Source: Chlorobiota bacterium (GTDB lineage: Bacteria > Bacteroidota > Bacteroidia > Bacteroidales > JAADJA01). Taken from it: a DNA stretch of 16,172 nt. The notes beneath the pieces were generated by a model. The model did no database searches. It was given only the letters and a program-made list of their open reading frames with translations, and was not told the DNA's origin. The DNA lies in contig JAUVIX010000031.1 of assembly GCA_030592565.1 (NCBI GenBank), positions 1 to 16,172 of the forward strand, read 5' to 3'. How positions within the stretch are numbered: the first letter of the stretch is position 1; every line of letters starts with the position of its first letter. Both the position numbers and the translations under genes were made by a program. Positions 1 to 5,966 of this stretch are shown here, piece by piece.

Positions 1-660
1 ATGGCAAATAAAATAAAAGAATATCTGACTGGCGATGAAGAGGTCTATTCAAACCCTGAAAAGTATTTTGATGAGGTAATTGAGATTGACCTTAACACAC
101 TTACTCCGCATCTAAACGGTCCGTTTACACCTGACTTAGCAACTCCTGTCGCAGAAATGACTGAGGCTGCAAAAAAGAATGACTGGCCAATAGATGTAGA
201 ATGGGCTTTAATAGGTTCTTGTACCAACTCATCCTATGAAGACCTGACCAGAGCTGCATCAATTGTAAAAGATGCACTTGACAAAGGAATAAAACCAAAG
301 GCAATCTTAGGTATAAATCCCGGCTCTGAACAAGTCTATTTTACGGCTAAAAGAGATGGTTTGATTGATATTTTTAAAGAAGCAGGTGCAAAAATATTCA
401 CAAATGCCTGTGGCCCCTGCATCGGACAATGGGCAAGACCCGGAGCTGATAAAGAGGAGAAAAACTCAATCGTTCACTCCTTTAATCGTAACTTCAGGAA
501 AAGAGCTGACGGTAATCCGAACACAAACGCATTTGTTGCTTCGCCTGAGATGGTGGCTGCGATTGCAATATCAGGAAAACTTGATTTCAATCCGATTGAT
601 AACACCCTGACAAATGACAATGGCGAACAGGTAAAGCTTAATGAACCTTCAGGATATTAA
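1..660 (+). CDS. acn: Aconitate hydratase, catalytic-domain part, cut by a premature stop
   Basis: This is the middle of a mitochondrial-type aconitase, the TCA-cycle enzyme that isomerises citrate to isocitrate on a [4Fe-4S] cluster in the cytoplasm. The three cluster cysteines are visible: C74 in GSCTNSSYED, and C137 and C140 in NACGPCIGQW. Substrate-binding arginines of the family lie in SFNRNFRKR (residues 160-168). The full-length enzyme has about 750 residues, so the N-terminal third is upstream of the window. The ATG at base 1 is therefore probably an internal Met, not the start. The reading frame stops at TAA 658-660 and then continues in the same frame with perfect aconitase sequence to 1410. 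Relatives as I remember them carry Glu at this position (G-x-E-L-P), so one GAA to TAA change explains the break. The break falls in the linker before the C-terminal swivel domain. A sequencing or assembly error cannot be excluded. Confidence 0.9.
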   Translation: MANKIKEYLTGDEEVYSNPEKYFDEVIEIDLNTLTPHLNGPFTPDLATPVAEMTEAAKKNDWPIDVEWALIGSCTNSSYEDLTRAASIVKDALDKGIKPKAILGINPGSEQVYFTAKRDGLIDIFKEAGAKIFTNACGPCIGQWARPGADKEEKNSIVHSFNRNFRKRADGNPNTNAFVASPEMVAAIAISGKLDFNPIDNTLTNDNGEQVKLNEPSGY

Positions 661-1410
661 TTACCTCCAAAAGGCTTTGAAGTTGACGACCCTGGTTTTC
701 AAGCATCTGCAGAGGATGGCAGTGATGTAACAATAGTTGTTGATCCTAAATCGGAAAGGTTGCAACTGCTTTCACCTTTTAATGCCTGGGATGGAGCAGA
801 TTACACAGGAATGAAACTTCTGATTAAAGCTAAAGGCAAATGTACAACAGACCATATTTCAATGGCAGGCCCATGGCTTCGCTACAGAGGTCACCTCGAC
901 AACATCTCGAACAATATGCTTATCGGAGCATCAAATTATTTCAACGATAAAATTAATTCAGTTAAAAATCAACTAACAGGAAAATATATTCCTGTTCCTG
1001 ATGCAGCGAGGGCTTACAATAATGCTGGTATTGGTTCTATCGTTGTGGGAGATGAAAATTATGGAGAAGGTTCATCACGCGAACATGCAGCAATGGAGCC
1101 AAGAAATCTCGGAGTTAAGGTTGTACTTGTTCGCTCATTTGCACGAATTCACGAGACAAATCTTAAAAAACAAGGAATGCTTGGACTTACATTTGCTGAC
1201 AAAGCTGACTACGACAAGGTTCAGGAAGATGACACCATTGATGTAATCGGATTGAAAGAATTTACTCCGGGAAAACCACTTACAGTCGTTCTTCACCACG
1301 CCGACGGTTCAACCGACGAATTTAAAGCAAATCATACTTACAATGAAAACCAGATTGAATGGTTCAAAGCAGGAAGTGCACTGAATCTTATCAGGGAGAT
1401 GAATAAATAG
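661..1410 (+). pseudogene. acn: Aconitate hydratase, C-terminal swivel domain, separated by the stop at 658-660
   Basis: This is the in-frame continuation of the aconitase gene after the TAA. It codes for the remaining linker (LPPKGFEVDDPGF) and all of domain 4, the mobile swivel domain that closes the active site. Family landmarks in order are KGKCTTDHIS, YRGHLDNISNN, GDENYGEGSSREHAA with the active-site Ser and Arg, SFARIHETNLKKQG, and the C-terminal IEWFKAGSALN. The domain is full length and has no further stop or frameshift, so the damage is recent or artefactual. Independent translation looks unlikely. There is no ATG between 661 and 810; the TTG at 760 has a purine run directly against it with no spacer; the first ATG (811) would remove the start of the domain. 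If the stop is real the cell lacks the complete enzyme from this locus unless readthrough occurs. recQ follows after 37 bases and is probably cotranscribed. Confidence 0.85.
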
Positions 1411-1432
1411 AAAAAGTTTACTATCTTCGTCG

Positions 1433-1438
1433 AAGGAG
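1433..1438 (+). promoter_or_regulatory. Shine-Dalgarno site AAGGAG for recQ
   Basis: AAGGAG lies nine bases before the TTG at 1448. No ATG is available nearby in this frame, so this site decides the unusual TTG start of recQ. It is one of only two strong Shine-Dalgarno sites in the window. Confidence 0.7.
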
Positions 1439-1447
1439 AAAACGAAC

Positions 1448-3352
1448 TTGGACATTCAGCAAATACTCGTAAAATATTGGGGGCACCAGTCATTCAGGCC
1501 GCTTCAAGAGGATATAATTAACTCTGTCCTTGAAGGCATGGACACTCTTGCCCTTCTTCCTACGGGGGGAGGAAAATCTATTTGCTTTCAGGTTCCTGCC
1601 CTTGTAATGGATGGTTTGTGCATTGTAGTCACTCCTTTGATTGCTCTTATGAAAGATCAGGTTGAAGGTTTGAAAAGAAGAGGTATTCGGGCGCTTGCCA
1701 TACATTCCGGAATGAATTCATATGAGATAGAAGTTGTTATTAACAACTGTGTTTACGATGATGTAAAATTTCTATACCTCTCCCCTGAGCGACTTGAAAC
1801 GGACATGATAATTCACAACATTGATAAAATGAAAGTGAACCTTCTGGCTGTCGATGAAGCACATTGCATTTCTCAATGGGGTTATGATTTCAGGCCATCA
1901 TATCTAAGCATTGCAAAAATCAGGAAGAAGCTACCCGGAGTGGCCATTATTGCACTCACAGCAACAGCTACACCTGAAGTAATACCTGACATCCAGGAAA
2001 AGCTTGAATTCAGAAAGTCGAATGTTTTTCAACTTTCATTTGAAAGAAAAAACCTGACCTATGTTGTTTTAAAGGAAGAAGATAAGTTTAAACGGTTGCT
2101 TAAAGTTGTTACTAATCTGAAAGGAAGTGGAATTGTTTATGTCAGAAGCCGCAGAAAAGCTGTTGAGATAAGAAATTTCCTGAATAGTAATCATATAATT
2201 ACTGATTTTTATCATGCAGGTCTCGACCAGAAAACCCGAGATATTAAGCAAGAACTATGGATGAAGGGAGAGTCAAGGATTATGGTGGCTACCAACGCCT
2301 TTGGAATGGGAATCGATAAGCCTGATGTCAGGTTTGTTGCACATATGGATATTCCTGATAACCTTGAAGCTTATTTTCAGGAAGCAGGAAGAGCCGGAAG
2401 GGATGAAAAAAATGCGTATGCTGTACTACTTTTTGATGATGGAGACCTCAAAGACCTTAAAAACTATTTTGAAACTGCATTCCCTCCAATTAAAATGATT
2501 AAAAATGTTTATCAGGCACTCGGCAATTATCTACAACTTGCAGTAGGAAGCGGTAAAGATGTGAGTTTTGATTTCGACATTATTAAATTTTGCGATAACT
2601 ATAATTTTAACCGGATGATTACATACAACTCCCTTAGATTTCTTGAGAAGGAGGGATTTATTTTACTTCAGGAATTATCCGATGCAGATTCAAAAATTCA
2701 TCTCAGGGTAAATAAGGAGGATATTTATAAATTTCAGGTTGAAAACCCAAAATATGATAAATTTGTTAAGGTATTGCTTCGTTCTTATAGCGGCCTGTTT
2801 ACTGATTTCGTTAAGATAAATGAAAGTCAGATTGCATCCCGTTTGGGAATAAATGAAAGCAGAGTTTCAGGCACACTTCAAATGCTTGAAAAATTTAATG
2901 TTCTTGTCTATATCAAACGAAAACCACAGCCACAGCTAACTTTCCTTACCGAGCGCATTGATGCTAAGGATATTTATATTTCGAATGAACATTACCGCAT
3001 AAGAAAGGAGTCAGCCGAAAGAAGGCTGGATGCAGTAATTAATTATATCACATCAAAAACAAAATGCAGAAACAGCCTTTTACTTGAATATTTTGGTGAG
3101 ACAGAGACAAAACGGTGCGGAAAATGCGATGTCTGTATCGAAAGAAATAAAATAGAATTAAGTGAGTTGGCGTTTGATAATATTCTTAACCAGATAAAGC
3201 CTCATTTAGTTAAGAATCCTTGTGCGGTAAATGAGCTGGTCGATATGATTGAAGGAGTGAGTGAGGATAACATAATTAAGGTTATTCAATGGCTACTTGA
3301 TAACGACAAGCTAATCTATAATAAAGAGAAGAAGTTGCTTTGGGGGTCATAG
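1448..3352 (+). CDS. recQ: RecQ-family ATP-dependent DNA helicase, HRDC-less form with displaced zinc site
   Basis: RecQ is a 3'-5' DNA helicase of recombination and replication-fork repair. The 634-residue product has Walker A PTGGGKS (38-44), DEAH (136-139, followed by CISQWGYDFRPSY), TATAT (171-175), the HAGL segment (256-259) and the motif VI region QEAGRAGRD (311-319). The RecQ zinc site is C540, C557, C560 and C563, with the same Cys spacing as in E. coli RecQ. There it follows the helicase core directly (C380-C403). Here roughly 190 residues lie between the core and the zinc site, and part of this stretch (about 455-490) looks like a winged-helix segment. No HRDC domain is visible; the last 70 residues form a short helical tail. 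I associate this arrangement with a Bacteroidota RecQ paralogue. The start is TTG, supported by AAGGAG nine bases upstream. It lies 37 bases after aconitase on the same strand and converges on the HU gene. Confidence 0.93.
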   Translation: MDIQQILVKYWGHQSFRPLQEDIINSVLEGMDTLALLPTGGGKSICFQVPALVMDGLCIVVTPLIALMKDQVEGLKRRGIRALAIHSGMNSYEIEVVINNCVYDDVKFLYLSPERLETDMIIHNIDKMKVNLLAVDEAHCISQWGYDFRPSYLSIAKIRKKLPGVAIIALTATATPEVIPDIQEKLEFRKSNVFQLSFERKNLTYVVLKEEDKFKRLLKVVTNLKGSGIVYVRSRRKAVEIRNFLNSNHIITDFYHAGLDQKTRDIKQELWMKGESRIMVATNAFGMGIDKPDVRFVAHMDIPDNLEAYFQEAGRAGRDEKNAYAVLLFDDGDLKDLKNYFETAFPPIKMIKNVYQALGNYLQLAVGSGKDVSFDFDIIKFCDNYNFNRMITYNSLRFLEKEGFILLQELSDADSKIHLRVNKEDIYKFQVENPKYDKFVKVLLRSYSGLFTDFVKINESQIASRLGINESRVSGTLQMLEKFNVLVYIKRKPQPQLTFLTERIDAKDIYISNEHYRIRKESAERRLDAVINYITSKTKCRNSLLLEYFGETETKRCGKCDVCIERNKIELSELAFDNILNQIKPHLVKNPCAVNELVDMIEGVSEDNIIKVIQWLLDNDKLIYNKEKKLLWGS

Positions 3353-3384
3353 GAGCTGCCCGGCAAATATTGGCATCAAAACTG

Positions 3385-3418
3385 GCATAAAATAAAAATC
3401 CCCCAAAAATGGAGGATT
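3385..3418 (-). terminator. Rho-independent terminator of the HU gene
   Basis: On the minus strand AATCCTCC (3418-3411) pairs with GGGGGATT (3404-3397) around a six-base loop, with one G-U wobble, and is followed by a T-rich run. The wobble becomes a C-A mismatch on the plus strand, which also lacks a T run, so the signal serves HU rather than recQ. It starts 24 bases after the HU stop. Confidence 0.8.
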
Positions 3419-3442
3419 CCTATTTAACTGTTGATCAGATTT

Positions 3443-3715
3443 TTATTTAACTCTATCTGACAGTTCGCTACCTGCTTTAAATTTCACAACTTTTTTTGCT
3501 GGAATTTGAATAGGAGCATTTGTCTTAGGATTTCTACCAGTTCTAGCAGCGCGCTTTGCTACTGAGAAAGAACCAAATCCAACGAGAGCGACTCTGTCGC
3601 CTTTTTTCAGAGCACCAGTTGTTGCACCAATAAATGCATCAAGAGCTCTTTTGGCATCAGCTTTTGTTAAGTTAGCATCACCTGCCATTGCGTCAATTAA
3701 TTCTGCTTTGTTCAT
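3443..3715 (-). CDS. hup: HU-family nucleoid DNA-binding protein
   Basis: This is a 90-residue HU/IHF-family protein, the usual length, which binds and bends DNA as a dimer in the nucleoid. The HU signature runs from G46 (VGFGSFSVAKRAARTGRNP): GFGSF at 46-50, then R55, R58 and the R61-N62-P63 arm tip, whose Pro intercalates in the minor groove. The N-terminal helices (NKAELIDAM, LTKADAKRALDAF) and the C-terminal KKVVKFKAGSEL are also typical. The frame stays open for 20 more codons upstream, but family alignment and the promoter inside that stretch place the start at the ATG ending at 3715. There is no Shine-Dalgarno site; the leader is about 27 bases and A-rich. The gene is monocistronic, with its own promoter and terminator. 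Whether it is the HU or IHF type cannot be told from one subunit, though the sequence looks HU-like. Confidence 0.95.
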   Translation of the reverse strand: MNKAELIDAMAGDANLTKADAKRALDAFIGATTGALKKGDRVALVGFGSFSVAKRAARTGRNPKTNAPIQIPAKKVVKFKAGSELSDRVK

Positions 3716-3728
3716 GTTTCTATTTTTA

Positions 3729-3829
3729 TTTGTTAATAGTTGATGCAAATATAAATCAATTATATGAAAAGTCAAGTAAAAATCGCTAAAACCCTTGATT
3801 TTGTTAATAATTCAGCCTTTTTGTTAATA
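3729..3829. repeat. Three copies of TTTGTTAATA around the HU promoter
   Basis: The 10-mer TTTGTTAATA occurs on the plus strand at 3729-3738, 3800-3809 and 3820-3829. The two distal copies extend to a 12-base identity (TTTTGTTAATAA) and are exactly 20 bases apart, about two helical turns. The third copy covers the start of the HU transcript. An operator role is inference; the sequence is AT-rich, so chance is possible. Confidence 0.45.
3746..3775 (-). promoter_or_regulatory. Bacteroidota-type promoter of the HU gene
   Basis: On the minus strand a TTG (3775-3773) is followed after 19 bases by TATATTTG (3753-3746), an exact match to the Bacteroidota -7 box TAnnTTTG. Transcription would start near 3741, giving a leader of about 27 bases. 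This is the best-formed promoter in the window. Confidence 0.7.
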
Positions 3830-3838
3830 ACTTCAAGG

Positions 3839-3867
3839 CTAAAAGCCCCTAAAACAGGGGTTTTTAG
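3839..3867 (-). terminator. Hairpin downstream of fmt, probable terminator
   Basis: A 12-base-pair stem, 3839-3850 against 3856-3867, surrounds a five-base loop and has a CCCCT/AGGGG core. It is the only strong hairpin between the fmt stop (4001) and the HU promoter, so it most likely ends the fmt transcript. It lies about 130 bases past the stop, and the T run on the minus strand is short (CTTTTAG). On the plus strand the T run is part of the stem, and no plus-strand gene is near. Confidence 0.5.
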
Positions 3868-4000
3868 AGTGTCGTGGCTCTATAAGTACCGTAAATACTA
3901 CAAAAAGAAAAGTTATAAAATTGCTTGTTGTGCATATTTTATCACAAAAAAAAACAGAAAAATATCAAATATAATCCACCTAAACTATCATATTACCCAA

Positions 4001-4975
4001 TTAAATCTCAATCTTCCAACTGTTATCCATACGAAATCCGCGCAGCAATTCATCTGTTTTCATTCTCTTTTTACCTGAAACTTGAATATCTGTTATATTT
4101 ATGTAACCATCTTTCCCTGAAATTCTGATATAGCTCTTCCCATCAGTTGTCAACATTTTAGGCTTTGTAAGCTCGCTTTCTTCTACCTTTGTTGCCTTGA
4201 AAATTTTCACAAAATACTTATCTCCTGTCGGAGAAACCAATTCAGTAGAAGCTCCGGGATAGGGGCTTAATCCTCGTATAAAATTATAAATTGAAGAGAC
4301 ATCATCATTCCAATTAATAATGCAATCATCCTTAAAAATTTTAGGAGCAGGTCGAGGCACTCTATTATCAACCTCTATATTCTGCTGATCAATTAAAGTA
4401 TAATTTCCACTTACAATCTTACTGACCGTCTTGAGAACCAATCCGGCACCAGTTTCCATTAACCTGTCGTGTAATTCTCCGGCTGTTTCCTCGTCTCCTA
4501 TCATAACCTTTTCCCACAAAATAACCTTGCCAGTATCTATCTCTCTGTCAATAAAAAAAGTTGTAACACCCGTCACATTCTCGCCGTTAATAACAGCCCA
4601 ATTTATGGGAGCAGCCCCGCGATACTGCGGCAACAATGAAGCATGTAAATTAAAAGTGCCTTTCAGCGGCAAAGTCCAGACAACCTCAGGCAACATCCGA
4701 AAAGCAACCACAACCTGTAAGTCAGGTTTCAATGATTTTAGTTCAACCAGAAAGTCCTTACCTTTCAATTTCTCAGGTTGCAATATTCTTATCCCATTAT
4801 CAAGTGCGTATTTCTTAACAGGCGAAATTGAAAGTTTTCTTCCTCTGCCAGCCTGCCTGTCGGGAGCAGTTACAACAGCTACTACATAATAACCATTCCT
4901 GACAAGTATATCAAGGGAAGCCACTGCAAAATCCGGTGTTCCCATAAATACAATTCTGACTTCTTTTTTATCCAT
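4001..4975 (-). CDS. fmt: Methionyl-tRNA formyltransferase
   Basis: Fmt formylates Met-tRNAfMet with 10-formyl-tetrahydrofolate, giving the initiator tRNA of bacterial translation. Family landmarks are FMGTPDFA at the N-terminus, TAPDRQAGRGRKL, the formyl-transfer motif FNLHASLLPQYRGAAPI with catalytic Asn and His, and REIDTGKV with the catalytic Asp. The C-terminal half has GLSPYPGA and LLRGFRM, typical of the tRNA-binding domain. With the ATG ending at 4975 the protein is 324 residues, close to the family norm, and the distance from Met to GTPDF matches E. coli Fmt. A second ATG ends at 4984, and a TTG even further out, but the -7 box at 4991-4998 would leave almost no leader for these. The gene appears monocistronic: the TPR gene upstream has its own terminator. 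Confidence 0.95.
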   Translation of the reverse strand: MDKKEVRIVFMGTPDFAVASLDILVRNGYYVVAVVTAPDRQAGRGRKLSISPVKKYALDNGIRILQPEKLKGKDFLVELKSLKPDLQVVVAFRMLPEVVWTLPLKGTFNLHASLLPQYRGAAPINWAVINGENVTGVTTFFIDREIDTGKVILWEKVMIGDEETAGELHDRLMETGAGLVLKTVSKIVSGNYTLIDQQNIEVDNRVPRPAPKIFKDDCIINWNDDVSSIYNFIRGLSPYPGASTELVSPTGDKYFVKIFKATKVEESELTKPKMLTTDGKSYIRISGKDGYINITDIQVSGKKRMKTDELLRGFRMDNSWKIEI

Positions 4976-4990
4976 CTGTTCCATATTTTG

Positions 4991-4998
4991 CAAAAGTA
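4991..4998 (-). promoter_or_regulatory. -7 box (TACTTTTG) of the fmt promoter
   Basis: This is an exact TAnnTTTG match 15 bases before the chosen fmt start. It predicts a transcript start near 4986 and a leader of about 10 bases. No TTG at the usual -33 spacing is seen; the nearest is 29 bases away, so only the -7 element is supported. Confidence 0.5.
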
Positions 4999-5043
4999 GT
5001 ATTTATTGGGGATTTGCTTGGGTTGTTCAAAAAGGTGTTAATC

Positions 5044-5117
5044 CAGCAAATGTCAGGTTGAGCGTAATAGAAACCTAATTCATAATGAGGTGCGAAACAT
5101 ATTACAGATATTTGCTG
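5044..5117. repeat. Inverted-repeat region with a decayed copy of a dispersed Bacteroidota-type repeat
   Basis: CAGCAAAT (5044-5051) is inverted as ATTTGCTG (5110-5117). Inside it AGGTT and AACCT flank the segment GAGCGTAATAG. This resembles, from memory, the short dispersed intergenic repeats with a GAGCG-x-AGTCGAA core found in Bacteroidota genomes, here degenerate. No gene fits this stretch. Confidence 0.4.
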
Positions 5118-5127
5118 TTTGGATCAA

Positions 5128-5162
5128 CAAAAAAAATACCTGTCCGCAAAACGGACAGGTAT
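5128..5162 (-). terminator. Strong rho-independent terminator of the TPR gene
   Basis: A perfect 11-base-pair stem (ATACCTGTCCG at 5136-5146 against 5152-5162) with a five-base loop is followed on the minus strand by a run of T. It starts 21 bases after the TPR gene's stop and separates that gene from fmt. Confidence 0.9.
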
Positions 5163-5183
5163 CTCTTCAATATCATTTTTCTT

Positions 5184-5882
5184 TTATAATTCGCCGAGCT
5201 CAGCTTTTGCTCTGGCAATATATTTATCAAGCTCTCTTGCTTCTCTTGATTTGGGATACTCCTTTTTAATTTTATCATAGGTTTTCAAAGCCGCACTCCA
5301 GTCATTTTGAGTTTCATATCCCCATGCGGCCTTCATTAGGAAGGGAGGAGAGGTAAACTCATTTTTATTATTTTTTGCTGCCTTAAGATAATACTCAATT
5401 CCCTTACCAATGTCTCCAAGCTGAACATAAGAATCTCCAATCGCACCAAGAGCCATGCTCGAAACCAGCATGTCTGAACTTTTAAAACTTTTTAGATAGT
5501 CGATTGCATTTTCAGATTCACCCATTTTCAGGTAGCAAACTCCGGCATAATATTTTGCAAGGTTACCAGATTTTGTTGAGCCATAATCATCAATAACATC
5601 AAGGAATCCAAGGTTTTCACCATCGCCGTTCAAAGCAATGTTAACCGAATCCTGATCGAAATAATACTCGGCATTAAATATAGCTGCCTGTGCTTCTTTT
5701 TCTTTTGGATTCTGTACGTACTTCATATATCCGAAGTAAAGTACAAAAATAAGGATAATGCCTCCCAGCGCGATTGTCAGAATCTTTTGATTCCTCTCAA
5801 TAAACATTTCCGACTTACTAAGCGCTTCTTCTACGGCTTCTATCCGTTCTTCTGTTACATCTTTCTTTTTTACCATTGTCAT
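5184..5882 (-). CDS. Membrane-anchored TPR-repeat protein
   Basis: This is a 232-residue protein with a charged N-terminus (VKKKDVTEERIEAVEEAL), one hydrophobic segment at about 34-53, and a C-terminal domain of tetratricopeptide helices. Three TPR-like units are visible: about 103-130 (YYAGVCYLKMGESENAIDYL), 138-168 (AIGDSYVQLGDIGKGIEYYL) and 178-212 (WGYETQNDWSAALKTYDKI). The layout is like YfgM/TPR_21-type proteins, with the TPR domain probably on the periplasmic side, where such proteins work with membrane-protein chaperones or translocon factors. That role is family knowledge and unproven here; no enzyme motif is present. The start is one of two ATGs (ending 5882 or 5876); no Shine-Dalgarno site separates them. 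It has its own -7 box and a strong terminator, so it is probably a single-gene unit, though some readthrough from tamL is possible. Confidence 0.85.
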   Translation of the reverse strand: MTMVKKKDVTEERIEAVEEALSKSEMFIERNQKILTIALGGIILIFVLYFGYMKYVQNPKEKEAQAAIFNAEYYFDQDSVNIALNGDGENLGFLDVIDDYGSTKSGNLAKYYAGVCYLKMGESENAIDYLKSFKSSDMLVSSMALGAIGDSYVQLGDIGKGIEYYLKAAKNNKNEFTSPPFLMKAAWGYETQNDWSAALKTYDKIKKEYPKSREARELDKYIARAKAELGEL

Positions 5883-5896
5883 TCAAAATTTGGGCG

Positions 5897-5904
5897 CAAA
5901 GATA
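5897..5904 (-). promoter_or_regulatory. -7 box (TATCTTTG) of the TPR gene promoter
   Basis: An exact TAnnTTTG match lies 14 bases before the ATG ending at 5882 and predicts a leader of about 10 bases. The nearest TTG upstream is only 15 bases away, shorter than usual, so the -33 part is uncertain. Confidence 0.55.
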
Positions 5905-5966
5905 TATTTTTTTATTATACAATTACATTATATTTATTAATTTTCAATTGATTTATTCGCAATAGA

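Noticed and set aside
661..1410. Frameshift as the cause of the aconitase split
   Set aside because: Both parts are in the same reading frame with no length change, so a nonsense substitution is the simpler reading.
3716..3775. 20-residue N-terminal extension of HU
   Set aside because: HU proteins begin at MNK, and the promoter -7 box lies within this stretch.
4431..4889. 152-codon plus-strand open frame inside fmt
   Set aside because: It is antisense to highly conserved fmt sequence, has no family features and no start signal.
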